This document shows, piece after piece, positions 1-11,739 of a DNA stretch of 64,000 nt. A program made the position numbers and the translations under genes. Source of the stretch: Mesostigma viride (taxonomy: Eukaryota; Streptophyta; Mesostigmatophyceae; Mesostigmatales; Mesostigmataceae); NCBI GenBank assembly GCA_009746045.1, contig RPFO01000253.1, positions 4,738,332 through 4,802,331 on the forward strand. Reading direction: 5' to 3'. The number at the start of each line of letters is the position of its first letter. The stretch's first letter is position 1. A model generated the notes under the pieces. It was not told the DNA's origin. It saw only the letters and a program-made list of their open reading frames with translations, and made no database searches.

Positions 1-4
1 ACGG

Positions 5-2005
5 GTGCAGGATTTCTCAGGCCAAAGCTCACTGGATGTAGTGGGACAAGTGATGCTCCCTATACTTGGTATTCAGACACCCTTCCAGGTGGTGGAGGGG
101 TACTCTGGTAACACCTTGTTGGGGGAACCTTTTGTATCCTATCCTGGGGTGCTTATCTCAGCTAATGAGCTCAGTGTCACAGGGGTGGGTGCAGTTCCTC
201 TGGACCACTTTAAAATCCCTCTCTCCAGTATTGTCCCTGGTATGGATGCTGTCATCAAGGCAGTCAACACTCAGTATGCACCAGGGGAGATCCCTGATCT
301 GGACAAGTTAGTGCACAGCCAGTTCCTCCATCCCTCAGCCTTTGGGCTGGGTAAGTGGGACATAGCCATGCACTCACCCCACCAAATCTCCCACGTCATA
401 CAAGAATGCAAAACACAAAAAGGGTTTACCAAGTGGCTGATGGCCATTGTCCACCAAGCCAGGCAGGAATGGGTCCTGCCCAACCCCAAAAACCCTCAAT
501 ACAAACCTCCTGTCACCCCTTCATGGGACGTGCCAGAGGGAGCCAAAAAGCTCAGATTAAAATTTGTTCTCAAACAAAAACCACAAAAAGTGGGCTCCCC
601 AATCTTCCATGCCAGACCATGTGTCACAGAATTAAAGGGGACCTCCACACTGCCAAAAGGGGAAACTTACACACCTGGGCTGCAACAAACCTCACTCAGG
701 ATCATGCTCTCCCTGTTCGTCCACAACCTCAATGCAGGCCAAGACTTTGTCTGCAAAGCCACTGATATTAAAAGGGCCTTCCTCAGGAGGGACAAAGAAA
801 AGGCTGAATCTGTGTGGAAAGGGAAGGTGTACGTGGTGGACACCCCAGCTGTGTGGAAACCTTACATTGATGAGCCCCACCTTATCATCAACATTGGGGT
901 GGAAGGGCTTGTCAGTGCCCCCAAAATTTTCAGAGACTCAATTTTCAGAGGAAGTATTCAAAAAGCTCAAGGCCACGTATGATGACCTGGACCCATGCTT
1001 TTTTGTTGTACCCACCCCCTCTGGACTGCTGTTCTAATTTGTGTGGCATGGAGATGACCAACTCATTTGTGGGCCTAGAGCTGAGGTGGAAAAATTTATT
1101 CAGCAGGTCCAGGAATCATATAGGAGATTGGCAAACAGGTGGAATTGAGCACAACCCCTATCCAGTTCTGTGGCATCATGTTGCAGCTGCACAGGCAGCA
1201 GGATCAGTGGGTCTGCTCTCTCTCTCCTCCTGCAGATTATATTCAAGATTGTCTAGATCTGCTGCAGCACAACTACCTCCCCATGCACATGTGTGCCACT
1301 GTTCAGGGCAAACTGGGGTGCATGGTGGTCAGCCATCAGTGGGGCTCCCTTAGCTGTCATAAGCAGGGTCACCCGGCCATGATGTTCTAGTCAAAATCAA
1401 ATGCAGTCAAATCAGGACTGAGTTGGTTAATGATTGCCCTCCCCTCATCCTCCATGGTCTGAATCTGATGTCCAGAAGACATTCACATCCACAGTGTCAT
1501 GGACAGCTCCATGCATGGAGAGCAGAACAATCAATCAGATGGGGGCTCGGGAATCTGGGCTGTTTTTTTCTCACCAACTGGTCAGACTACATGTCCCTCA
1601 CTTCCTGGTACAGCAGACTACATCGCAGAAAACCTGGCAGCAGCAACTCAGCTGAATGTCGTGCTGTGGTGTCTGCTGCATTGCATGCTCGCGCTCTCTA
1701 TACAACACATGCTCACCTGGTTACAAACCCAGGCAGGCAGCACATGCAATGTCATCTCACATCTCTATACTGACAGCTATTCTGTGATCAGTTTTCTAAC
1801 CAAGAAATCTGTTTCTGCTGCTGTCCACACTGACCTGGATTGGGAGATCCTCAAACAGGAGGCCACCTACTTCTCCAGCTGGCATCGTGTTGAAGATGAA
1901 GAAAACCCAGCAGATGCCTTAACCAAGCTGAGGGATGCAGCTGGTCCACAATACCAGCTACTATTTGACAATATGAATCCATATGGTATCCGTGTCAGTG
2001 TATGA
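5..2005 (+). pseudogene. Ty1/copia-like retrotransposon pol remnant (RT and RNase H)
   Basis: This is a decayed retrotransposon polyprotein, open at the left window edge. The first frame (5-982) carries a reverse-transcriptase-like stretch with ATDIKRAFL, matching the first catalytic Asp block of copia-type RT, followed by VYVVDTPAVW. A second frame near 1035-1110 reads WHGDDQLICGP, corresponding to the xxDD catalytic box. The frame at about 1499-2005 ends with LYTDSYSVISF and ENPADALTKL, the usual end of a copia-type RNase H. The three pieces are in different frames and stops separate them, so no intact product is possible. No LTR could be paired because the left part is outside the window. 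Assignment to Ty1/copia rests on motif order; the sequence is divergent. Confidence 0.6.
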
Positions 2006-2790
2006 ATAAAATGTCTGGCTATAGTTCAGTACACAACCACCACACCCCCCAACCACAGCGATAGCTGCTGGGCGCCGTAAAATTCAACACATTTGCTGTG
2101 GGGTGTGGGTGCTGACTAGGTCAGTTTTATATCCATTTTCAGCTTGAGGGCACAAGCCTTACGTTTTATCCACTTTATTTAATGTGTGCTCCAATACCTG
2201 GCCCAACCAGCCAGCTGTGTACACCTTATTTAATGTGCAATCCAACACCTAGGGCCAGAACAGCCAGCTGTAACCAACCTGGCTCAACCAGCCATGTCTC
2301 TTTTGTACCCCTAATCAATAATGTTGTAAACAATAACAATAATGTTGGGGGTGCAGACCTGCATAATAAATAAAGAATAAAACAATACTGGAGTTAGTCT
2401 CCATGCTTTGCTGCAGACTAAATCTCAAAGGCATTGTGAATGCAACGTATGAATAAGCCTTGTAAACCTACGTTGGTATGTGAATATAAATACCACGTGG
2501 GCTATGCAGATAGGAATGCTAGTCGAGTCGCATACGTTTCCCTAGATAGGTACTTTGGGTACTGGGGTACGTGACAGATGTCAGTACCCAGTGTATGTAG
2601 TGTCCTGTCATTGGACGGTACTAGAGTATCCTAGATAGGGACCGTACTGCAGCGTGCATTGATCTGACGTGCAGTGATCACACGATGCAGTGACTAGACT
2701 GCTACCTGTCATCGTGCGGCCTCGGGCCAACGGTCTGCACCCAACGGTCACTGGCGGCGCGGCCAGCAACGTTGATAAAGGGTAAACCTA
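2006..2790. other. Non-coding flank of the copia-like remnant
   Basis: No gene is seen. At about 2176-2275 there is an imperfect ~50-bp tandem duplication (units beginning TTATTTAATGTG and ending in AGCCAGCTG). An AATAAA-like string occurs near 2005 and again near 2370-2385. This could be the 3' untranslated region or LTR of the element to the left, but no matching 5' LTR is visible. Confidence 0.3.
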
Positions 2791-2880
2791 TTTTCTAATG
2801 AACCAAGCAATTCATTGCTCACAACCTTCAGTGCTCTCAAGCATTATACTACGTCGTTCGTTCCCTTTTCATAACTCGCC
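2790..2880 (+). repeat. Diverged direct repeat, copy 1 (partner 4520-4615)
   Basis: The block with TCTAATGAACCAAGCAATTC and then GTGCTCTCAAGCA recurs in diverged form at 4520-4615 (TCTAATGATCAAGCAATCC, then GTGCTCTCAAGCAATCATTGG). The two copies bracket the retroelement remnant at 3.38-4.3 kb. They may be the ends of a larger element or a duplicated target. Confidence 0.4.
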
Positions 2881-3382
2881 CGCCTCGCCCCCGCCGCCTT
2901 CCTTGGCTCTGTTGCTCAGGCCTGGGCGGAGATCCGCCGGTTGGTCCCCAGCGCCATCAGCGCCATTCCCGACTTGGTCACCCCATCCCCCTTCCCCTTT
3001 AATTGTGCACTGCTGTGCAGGATTCTTACCTCGGGATCCAGCAGGCTTGCGACCTCGTCTGCCCCGCTCAGGCCGTCCACCGTCGCCTGCCCCGTGGCAC
3101 GCCCGGCGTGTCCACTGTCGTCAGTCCTAGTGTCTTCCAACAAGTTGCTCCAAACAAAGGACGTAAGTACAAAAAATGTAGTTCTTGTAGCAAAACGTTT
3201 TTGAAGCTCTTTTTTGAAACGCTTTGCTACAAGCTCATAGTCCCGCCCAAATCGGGCAGGACGGAAATGCTACAGCAACTTGCTGCAATTGCTCCAAATA
3301 GGAAGCGCGCATAGGAGCTGCCTGCATGGCAACGCTTTGGTCTTTACAATATGAAGAGTCAATCTGAAAATGCCAATACCTT

Positions 3383-4295
3383 GTGCTTTGGGGCAAATCA
3401 CCTGCCTGCGTTCATGAAAAAAAACCAAAGACCTACGCGGGCATACTACACTGTGCCGACTGGATGGGTCTGCATGCGAGCTTGAACGATCAGGGGAAGG
3501 CTTGGCTTCACTCCGTTTCCCTTGAGGGGAGCGTGGGGTCCGCATTCCTGCGCGCCCTCCCCATGAGCCCTTTGTTCACGCTTGTTTCGGCCCTTTACGC
3601 AATCGCTCTCCGCCACCTGCTCTTTGCCCCGCAACCTCTCATCACGGCGGGTGCGTCCTGCGGCAGCTGCGGGCTTGCTCTGGATACTACTGGGACGCAC
3701 TACATCGCGTGCATGGGTGGCCAGCAGAACCAGAATTGGTTCCTCTATCTCCATACTGCTCTCCTCCGGGTGGTGTGTGCCATGGTTCGGTCGGTCTTTC
3801 CCCACTCCACCATCAAGTGCGAGGACGTGGATGGGGCCGCCCTCTACTTACCCAACCACCGGGCCCCGACATTACCGTGCTTGACTACGACGGGCAGGGT
3901 TGCCACCTGCTCATCAATGTCTCCGTGGCTCGGCCGCTCTCCGGTCGCCACATCCTCCGGCCGGGCGGCTGTGGATGCCGGCGCTGCTGCCGCTGACAGT
4001 GGCTGAGCGCGACAAGTTTGCCTCCTACGGCAATGTGGGTCCCCACCGGGTCATCCCCTTTGTCCTTGAGGAGTTCGGGGCAATGGGCCCCAAGACAGCG
4101 GAGTTTTTCCACGAGTGCTGCCAGCGCCGTGAAGACCGCCTCGACCTCGAGGGTCAGACCGCCCCGTGGTCTGCCCGCAGCCCCGCGTGTGGTCCTCGTA
4201 TTGGTGGCAGCGCCTGTCACTTGCCCTCACTCGCACCGTGGCTGATGCGTTATTCCGCCGCACCCGGGCCGACTTTGTCGCGACCCATGCGGTCT
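3383..4295 (+). pseudogene. Non-LTR retrotransposon ORF2 C-terminal remnant
   Basis: Three consecutive frames together read like the region downstream of the RT domain in non-LTR elements. First is a Cys/His module, CGSCG...D..G.HY..C (about 3655-3715), followed by the HTALLRVVCAMVRSVFPHS type. Next is a frame with DITVLDYDGQGCHLLINVSVA (about 3865-3935). Last is ERDKFASYGNVGPHRVIPFV, then FGAMGPKTAEFF and WWQRLSLALTRTVADALFRR, ending with a stop at about 4297. At least two frameshifts break it. The RT core is absent, so the copy is 5'-truncated. It differs in sequence from the LINE families at 19-33 kb and 48-49 kb and represents a third family. Confidence 0.55.
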
Positions 4296-4309
4296 AGATC
4301 CCTTCCAGG

Positions 4310-5785
4310 CCTGCATGGTGGGCCGGCAGCGCTGTTGCTGCGTGTAGTTTTGTGATGTATAGTTAGTTGTACCTTGTGCAGCTGGCGTGATCCTTGGACA
4401 TTGTCCGTGTCAGATCGATGACTATTAATTTCTTCAGGGTTATTCTCCCAGTTATCGGGTTTTTCCTTATGTTGCATGCCCATCTCACCTCCGTAATCTA
4501 TCATTCTCAATGAAAACATATTGTCTAATGATCAAGCAATCCATCATGGCCATCACTGTCAGCTTAATTTCCAACGTGCTCTCAAGCAATCATTGGTACA
4601 TCGTTCACTTGCATTTATAAATATAGCTCGTATCCGGAGGAAAGCGATCCTAATTGCGACGCCGTGACAAGTAAGCAAGACCAGCACAGTCCAGAATATC
4701 CTTAATTAATATTTCAGAAATACTTGGCAGCCGCCATATAGCCCCATGGCAAGACAACGGGTCAGCTGGCCAGCACGGTAGGCAGAGAGGGAGGCCGAGC
4801 GCGCTGCCAGGGATTGCAACTTATCTCAAACACGCATGCACACATGTATGCAACACCAAGATTCTCTAGCAACAACGCTATTGGTCCAATCCATGCACGG
4901 CGGCCACCGGATAGACCTGCGTGAGGATCGAGCGCGAGAGCCGACTAATTAAGTGACCATATGACAGACCGGCACATTCTAGGGCCAGGTCGCCTATAAC
5001 AAATATGGATGCCAGCGACTTAGACTATAACTTAGGGTGCATGCTACAGGCGTACGGAAACTAGAAACTCTTTGCACAACAAAATTATGTAACCACGTGA
5101 GGCGCACAGACACTATTTACGCCAGCCAGTGATGTTCACTATACGAAAACACGTCCGGCAACACGCACGGAGCATGCTGCCCATTTCTCGACACCTAATT
5201 GCATGGATACAAGTATGGTGAGGCACCCGCAGGCAATTGTTAGGGATGCCAACGGGCCCGTACCATAGCATGTTCACGCTACCAACGGTGAGGTAGAAAA
5301 ATAGAGCCGCATCAGCATTCTTCAGTGAACGGCCGGCTAAATCACGTATCAGGTCATCGGCATCTAAACACTAACGCAGTGTTGAAAAACTGCGTATAAC
5401 ACATGTTCGGGCCCATGCATGGTCAGGAAAGTACGTCAGCTGCAGCCGTTGTCACTACTGATGCCGTCAGCTATCGTATAGGAAAATTGACACATCAAAT
5501 TTGGGCAACAGGAACCCAGCCGACGGTTGGTAAGTACGACAATTATGTAAGTCTATCGTCTTATAACCCAACCGTGGCTTTGGTTGCTAACGCATATACA
5601 AGCGTCACAACAAACAGTAAAAATCCGTGTATGACGGACTAGAAGACCGCTACCTCACTCAGACACGAGTGAGGACGAAATTATTATTACTATATGTCAT
5701 CATGATCACTATGTCGGTATTAAAGCTGGCCTGAGTACATCATTCGCTCAACCGAAAAATCAAGCAGGATGCGTTTTGACAGCTG
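4310..5785. other. Gene-poor stretch
   Basis: No convincing coding sequence or structural RNA was found. The stretch is AT-richer than the flanking remnants and contains the second copy of the 2790-2880 repeat at 4520-4615. It lies downstream of the minus-strand PLAC8-family gene and may include its 3' untranslated region. Confidence 0.3.
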
Positions 5786-5790
5786 ATTTG

Positions 5791-7050
5791 TTAGTACTTC
5801 ACCATCTGAACAGTTTGGGGGGGCTGGACCATGACAGCCACCCTGTTCCCATTCGGAAGTGGCAAGCTATCCCGGGTCTTGTAGCCGAGCTGGGCAAGCT
5901 CGCGTGCTTCTTGCGAGATTGCACAACAAGCGCAACAGCAGTGGACAAAGAAATCCTCTACCATGCCCCCCGACAGGGAGAGGCGCTTTCGCATGTCTTG
6001 ACGGACAACTGTGGGATACGCGCCTCCAGCAGCGACGCAGGCGGGGATGCAGATGATGCTGATGCCCAAGGTGAAGACAAGCCCTGCAGTGCTGATCAAC
6101 CACATGAGGGGCCACAAGACTGCCCAGACTATGCATGCACAACACTGGTCGGTCCCTCTAATGATTTCCGTGTTCTCTCCAAACATCATGCAGGGGCAAA
6201 AAAATGCCTTGGCGCAATGAGAGCCGTTGCCGCCCTCGTGAACATCGCAACAGCCACACAAGGTGGATCTCCAGGGTGCACTAACAACTTGCGTCAAAAC
6301 AGCCGTATTGCCACTGGCAGCTGGCTGCTGCTGCACGTAAACTTGCACCCGCTCTTGGGAAGCAGAAGCACTACTTGCGGGCTGGCCAGCGCTACCGCCG
6401 TTGACGTATGGGACTGGCGCAGGTGCCACAGTCACGTGAGTTGAAGCCGCCGGTGCGGCGTGCGGCAATATTAATGTCGAGGAATATTGAGCGGCATTGC
6501 TCATGGCTAATTGTGCCGACGAGGTAGCACCTTGAGTGTAATAGACGACTTTGTTATTACTAGGAGTACCCACAAATTGATCCCTTGCTGGCGCCGGCTG
6601 ACCTGCAGCAGATGCATGCGCCATGTTCGGCGCTATGAGCTGTGCCTGTACATATTGCAGTCCGGCCGGCTGTCCGGCGCCAGGACCAGTGAAAATCGCT
6701 TGGGGCTGCTGGCCAGGACCTGGCATCTGCATCACATAATATGCGCCAGCTTGCGGCTGCTGGCCAGGAGGCGCACCACCCTGCACGACATAGTACGACG
6801 TTTGCGTCGGATCACCAGTACTAGTCGGCTGCTGGCAGCTGGGACCTGCGCCCGCGACATTGTAGGCCGCCTGTGCTGGAGCCGGCTGCATGCCCGGTAT
6901 CTGCATGTAAACGACGGCAGGCTGCTGCTGGCCGCCATGATTAACGTCAGCTGCTGAAAAGACGCGGTTGGACGTAATATTTATCTGGCTTTCAGAAACA
7001 GGGGGGGATTCATAATATGCGTCCTCTGGAGGGGGCTTGTCGTCGCCCAT
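5791..7050 (-). CDS. PLAC8-family Cys-rich membrane protein
   Basis: This is a single-exon 419-residue protein when read from the ATG at 7050-7048. The frame extends 28 codons further upstream, but only to a GTG directly after a stop, so the ATG is preferred; an upstream spliced exon is not excluded. The N-terminal half is low complexity, rich in Gln, Ala, Pro and Gly. Residues of about 255-400 form a PLAC8 domain: PWRSTLCGCCDVHEGGN, the hallmark CAKAFFCPCMMFGENTEII, a hydrophobic pair of segments, then an RKRLSLSGGMVEDF region followed by HCCCACCAISQEARELAQ. Known family members (plant PCR/FWL proteins, animal PLAC8) are membrane proteins linked to metal-ion resistance or organ and cell size. 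The substrate here is unknown. Whether it relates to the heavy-metal ATPase in the same window is only speculation. Confidence 0.85.
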   Translation of the reverse strand: MGDDKPPPEDAYYESPPVSESQINITSNRVFSAADVNHGGQQQPAVVYMQIPGMQPAPAQAAYNVAGAGPSCQQPTSTGDPTQTSYYVVQGGAPPGQQPQAGAYYVMQMPGPGQQPQAIFTGPGAGQPAGLQYVQAQLIAPNMAHASAAGQPAPARDQFVGTPSNNKVVYYTQGATSSAQLAMSNAAQYSSTLILPHAAPAASTHVTVAPAPVPYVNGGSAGQPASSASASQERVQVYVQQQPAASGNTAVLTQVVSAPWRSTLCGCCDVHEGGNGSHCAKAFFCPCMMFGENTEIIRGTDQCCACIVWAVLWPLMWLISTAGLVFTLGISIICIPACVAAGGAYPTVVRQDMRKRLSLSGGMVEDFFVHCCCACCAISQEARELAQLGYKTRDSLPLPNGNRVAVMVQPPQTVQMVKY

Positions 7051-7457
7051 GGAAAAGATAGGGTTTCTGATCGAAAACTCCAGCTGCCCAGCTGGACTAG
7101 GAAATTTCTCTTCGGGCGCGACGGACTGCGTCACTCAATGCTGCAATGCGGTCGACTTGAAAGTGGCCGCCTGTGCGACCGGCCCGTCAGTGGATGGAAT
7201 TGTTGATGTAAACCTGCCACAAATCGCTGGTATCGCTGGTAATCGCTTCGATGCGATGGTACAGTACAGTATTGCCTTGCGCGTGGCCGATGATGATTGA
7301 TGAGCTTGTCGATGATGGGATTGCTTTGATGTTCCGGTGTGCCTGGTGGAGGCCCTACCCGGGAGGCCCTACCTGTTTTTGAGCGGAAACCTACACTCGT
7401 GTAACGCTCGATCGTCAGTCCCGCCGCATTCCCAAATTGCTGTCGCAATCCCAGCCT

Positions 7458-7660
7458 TGTCAGTCAGTCAGTCAGTCAGTCAGTCAGTTGTTGTTGTTGT
7501 GGTGTCCCACGCCGCACATCAGTCAGTCAGTAGGATCCCACGCCGCACATGGGCAGCAGATAGCAATAACGGCCGAGGGCCGGAATGTGTGGTCAGTCAT
7601 CAGTCAGTTGGATCCCACGCCGCACGTGGGCAGCAGTCGATAGCGGCCGAGGGAATGTGT
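7458..7660. repeat. TCAG tandem repeat with (CAA)n-tailed element pieces
   Basis: A TCAG tetranucleotide run at about 7458-7489 is followed by TTGTTGTTGTTGTGG, then GTCCCACGCCGCACA and another TCAG run. The block GATCCCACGCCGCACATGGG with CAGCAG recurs at about 7536 and 7613, each followed by a GGCCGAGGG...AATGTGTGG string. The same signature occurs at 17.3 kb, 17.45 kb and 62.8 kb. It looks like the 3' end of a short retroposed element lying in minus orientation with a (CAA)n tail. Confidence 0.5.
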
Positions 7661-7762
7661 GGTACTAGGATACTGTGACGTGGACGATTGCATCATCAGA
7701 AACAGCCATGTGCCCAGCCGTGTGCGCAAAAATTTTTTCGCCCTGTTCGCGTCACGTACATG

Positions 7763-7822
7763 GAAGCTCCTATTCGGGCCAGGATGAAGAAAACTCTTGT
7801 GCGGGGGCGAGTGCGGAGGTCC
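7763..7822 (+). repeat. Dispersed 60-bp repeat, copy 1
   Basis: A nearly identical inverted copy lies at 16550-16611. It has the same GAAGCTCCTATTCGGGCCAG core and the same GTGCGGGGGCGAGTGCGG end, and CACGTACATG lies just beyond the shared block in both. The function is not recognised. Confidence 0.6.
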
Positions 7823-7829
7823 GGCGCAC

Positions 7830-9120
7830 TACCGCACTTGCAGTTTCAGCACCCAAAGCGCTGCGCCGACGAGGAGCATTGCGCGCCAGCCTACGGCCCT
7901 ACGCGCCTGTGTCCATGTTTGGCGCGAGCTTTGGCGCGTAAACAGCTGTGACAGGTTTTACCTAGATCACAAATTTCACAAGTTGGAGCGACGAGTCACG
8001 AGTCACGACCATGGAGGACATCGTTGAATTGTGATGCTACTCGCCAGACTCGAGCTCGCTGGCACTCAAGTTCGTGGCACCCTCTACATTTATTCCTCGT
8101 CACGCTTCTTGTAACTAGATGACTGGTTTACCGGTGTGTGCAACATCTGAATCGGCACGACGAAAAGGCGAAATATGTTGTAATTAAGTCGATCAGTTCC
8201 TGGAATGAACTTGTAAGCTGCGCAGGGGCGGGTAGGTTTGCTATGTGTGACCGTCATCTTTTGCTTTCAAATTCCTGTTCGCCTTTCGTGCTCGACGCGG
8301 GGGGGGAGCCGGCTGTTGACATCCACTGCAACAACGAGCTCATGATTCGCAGATTTCATGGCCGCGCCGGCCCGTCCCGGCATCATTTAATTTAATTTGC
8401 TGCTTGAACAGCAGCAGGCAGGGTGTGCTAGGGTGGCCCTTCTCGCGATTTTCCTAGCGGTTGGTCAACGGCATCGTTTGGATGTCTGCCTTAGGTGAGG
8501 CGTTGCGCCCACAAAACCCTTATTTGGGTTCCTGTTCAAGTGGCGCATAATAGCATGAAGACTTGTTTCGCCTTGCTGAACAACTCCACTTGCCAGCCCG
8601 TACTCGTCATCACATTCCTCGCCCGGCATAGCATGTGCGTTGAGAAGACGCAGCCTTATCGGCCCGTTCCCGATGTTCACATTATGAGCCGAAGTTATTA
8701 CAGCCCCTGCGCCTAGTGTCACTGCAATGTGAACTAATAATGATTCCTTTCCGCTTTTGTGATCGTAACCCGCTTATCAGAATCAGGCGGTGTTCTTCTC
8801 GTTGTAGGGCATGTGGTCATGCATAAGTGTGCAGGGGTGCCTGCGGTCTGCCATCCAAAATGTCTTGTTGTTGTGACTTTCAACCCACGTAACTAGAAAG
8901 AAGTAACGCGGATAATTATTAGAGAGCTTACTTACTACCTTATTTTCTAGATTCCAGTATTTTTGCTGGAGATTTTAACGCCATGCCATGGGGCTTGGTG
9001 GCGCATGTGTGTAGAGAAAGGGCAGTGGCCGGTTAATAAGCCTGCAACCAGGGGATGCACTCGAGATGTTCGGCACAACCCCGCTGTACTCGGTCAATAG
9101 CGTGCTGTTAACGTGCACTC
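7830..9120. other. Gene-poor stretch
   Basis: No gene is recognised. A short minus-strand open frame at 8465-8722 (85 codons) matches no family I can name and has no supporting splice or motif evidence. Confidence 0.3.
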
Positions 9121-9148
9121 GACCCTAAGAATCTGGAGGCTGAGCTCC

Positions 9149-10368
9149 CTCCCTCCCTCCCTCCCCCCCCCCCAACCTCCCTCCCTCCCTCCCTCCCTCC
9201 CTCCCTCCCTCCCTCCCTCCCTCCCTCCCTCCCTCCTCCTCCCTCCCTCCCTCCCTCCCTCCCTCCCTCCCTCCCTCCCTCCCTCCCTCCCTCCCTCCCT
9301 CCCTCCCTCCCTCCCTCCTCCCTCCCTCCCTCCCTCCCTCCCTCCTCCCTCCCTCCCTCCCTCCTCCCTCCCTCCCTCCCTCCCTCCCTCCCTCCCTCCC
9401 TCCCTCCCTCCTCCCTCCCTCCCTCCCTCCCTCCTCCCTCCCTCCCTCCTCCCTCCCTCCCTCCTCCCTCCCTCCCTCCCTCCCTCCCTCCCTCCTCCCT
9501 CCCTCCCTCCCTCCCTCCCTCCCTCCCTCCCTCCTCTCCTCCCTCCCTCCCTCCCTCCCTCCCTCCCTCCCTCCCTCCTCCCTCCCTCCCTCCCTCCCTC
9601 CCTCCCCCTCCCTCCCTCCCTCCCTCCCTCCTCCCTCCCTCCCTCCCTCCCTCCCTCCCTCCTCTCCTCCTCCCTCCCTCCTCCCTCCCTCCCTCCCTCC
9701 TCCCTCCCTCCCTCCCCCTCCTCCCTCCCTCCCTCCCTCCCTCCCTCCCTCCTCCCTCCCTCCCTCCCTCCCTCCCTCCCTCCCTCCCTCCTCCCTCCCT
9801 CCCTCCCTCCCTCCCTCCTCCCTCCCTCCCTCCCTCCCTCCCTCCCTCCCTCCCTCCCTCCCTCCCTCCCTCCCTCCTCCCTCCCTCCCTCCCTCCCTCC
9901 CTCCTCCCTCCCTCCCTCCCTCCCTCCCTCCCTCCTCCCTCCCTCCCTCCCTCCCTCCCTCCCTCTCCTCCCTCCTCCCTCCTCCTCCCTCCCTCCCTCC
10001 TCTCTCCCTCCCTCCCTCCCTCCCTCCCTCCCTCCCTCCCTCCCTCCCTCCTCCCTCCCTCCCTCCCTCCCTCCCTCCCTCCCTCCCTCCCTCCCTCCCT
10101 CCCTCCCTCCTCCCTCCCTCCCTCCCTCCCTCCCTCCCTCCCTCCCTCCCTCCCTCCCTCCTCCTCCCTCCCTCCTCCCTCCCTCCCTCCCTCCTCCCTC
10201 CCTCCCTCCCTCCCTCCTCCTCCCTCCCTCCCTCCCTCCCTCCCTCCCTCCCTCCCTCCCTCCCTCCCTCCCTCCCTCCCTCCCTCCCTCCCTCCCTCCT
10301 CCCTCCCTCCCTCCCTCCCTCCCTCCCTCCCTCCCTCCCTCCCTCCCTCCCTCCCTCCCTCCCTCTCA
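9149..10368. repeat. 1.2-kb CCCT/AGGG microsatellite
   Basis: The tract is almost pure CCCT repeats for about 1.2 kb, broken by scattered CCT units (loss of one C) and rare CT interruptions. It is open in several frames on both strands, giving artefactual Pro/Ser/Leu and Gly/Arg/Glu polypeptides; none should be annotated as protein. The purine/pyrimidine strand asymmetry could support triplex or, on the GGGA strand, G-quadruplex structures. Confidence 0.97.
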
Positions 10369-10369
10369 C

Positions 10370-11300
10370 CCAAGTTTTCTTTTTGCGTGTACATTTGCAT
10401 GCAAGTTAACAGAATAGGCAAAAAGAAAGAAGCATGTTTCGCCCATAGCTTGACATTCCTTTGCATGCGTGCATGTGTGTGTGTGTGTGTATGCACGCGT
10501 GTTGGTCATTTCTAGGTTGATTTTTTGCCCTCCTTGCATGTCTGATTGTGTGGACACAGACAGCGGACATCTCAGCATTGGCCATCATCCGAGGTTCCAG
10601 TCCTGATTATTCATGCCGGCATTGACTGGGCATGCGGGCCGACACTGCTACAAATCCGTGAGAGTCCAGCAATTGGTGGAGCTTGGAGCTATAAACTGAA
10701 AAGCTAACTGACCAAACACCTGCCTTTATGTCGATCACGTTGCCCAGGCTTGTTAGCTATGGTGGCTTCATGTCATGTGTATTGTAGGTAGTAGTGTTCC
10801 ATGTGCTAGCTGATGATCTAGGTTATACAGCTCTCCATGTTCTTATCCCTCCATATTTTGATTTTCTGATTTGGCACGCCGTAAAGGTGAAAATCCATAT
10901 TTGGCCTTATCGCTCTACAGTCGGTGTGGGCTCCCCATGTTACCAAATTTGGTAAGCATAGTGATTTGGGCCGTGGTACCTGCAACCCTGTCACTAGAAA
11001 CTGAGTGGATAATGAAGCATGAGGTATGACTAATTGATTAATTGATTAACGTGAGTATATTCAGTAATGAATAAGTAAGCAAGTAATTAATTAGTGTATG
11101 AAGTAATGAATGTCCATACACGTACTACACGTAATGTATGAATGAATGTCACCTAGACTGCGTCACGGGTATGGAAAGGGGCTGGGGCTACAGTTTGAGT
11201 GGATATAACTCACAAAATTATTGGGACAACACAACCTGCTCTATTTTGATTCATAAATTAAACTTGATCTACATAACCGCATCAATCACGCATTAAATTA
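10370..11300. other. Gene-poor stretch
   Basis: No coding sequence is supported. The stretch contains a short GT run (about 10471-10490) and AT-rich DNA with TGATTAATTGATTAA strings (about 11030-11045). Confidence 0.3.
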
Positions 11301-11460
11301 AATTATAACATGACTCCGTTGGGAGATCGTGTAGCACGTATTCCCTTGCTTGATGGATGGGGGTCCAGGCGAAGCCGCGAAACCTAACTAAGATATCTCT
11401 AAACTAATCTATAAAATCCTAGCTACTCTACTCAGCAAAGCGCCCCTGAAGTCCTCCTGG
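11301..11460 (-). mobile_element. LINE family 2, 3' end fragment (tail at left)
   Basis: Read on the minus strand, this is the 3' terminal ~160 bp of LINE family 2. It carries a CTACTC/TAGCTAGG block after the ORF stop, CGCGGCTTCG, the conserved string ACGATCTCCCAACGGAGTC, and a TTATAATTTAATTTAAT tail. The same terminus occurs at 11.9, 31.0, 33.2, 47.1, 48.5, 48.6 and 49.7 kb. Confidence 0.7.
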
Positions 11461-11739
11461 GGGGGGGGGGGCAATCACGAATGCACATGAGCATAAATCT
11501 CTGTGATCAGTGATATGGGTTGTGGGGTACGGGTCGGCAGTTAACACAGATTCAAGTAGGGGCAACATTTTTAATTTGCACGTAGCCATGCACGTGATGA
11601 TTAATTAATTGATTCAGCTAGGTGTCATGTGTGCATGTTAGCATGCTCATGAGGTCACTAGCCAGCATATGTAATTATTGTTTTGTTTAGTTATCAAGAC
11701 CCATTATGTATATGCTCTTGCTTGGACTTCTATGCAGAA

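Noticed and set aside
9108-10496. Long open frames (over 400 codons) on both strands of the CCCT tract
   Set aside because: They are pure translations of a tetranucleotide repeat with no non-repetitive protein sequence.
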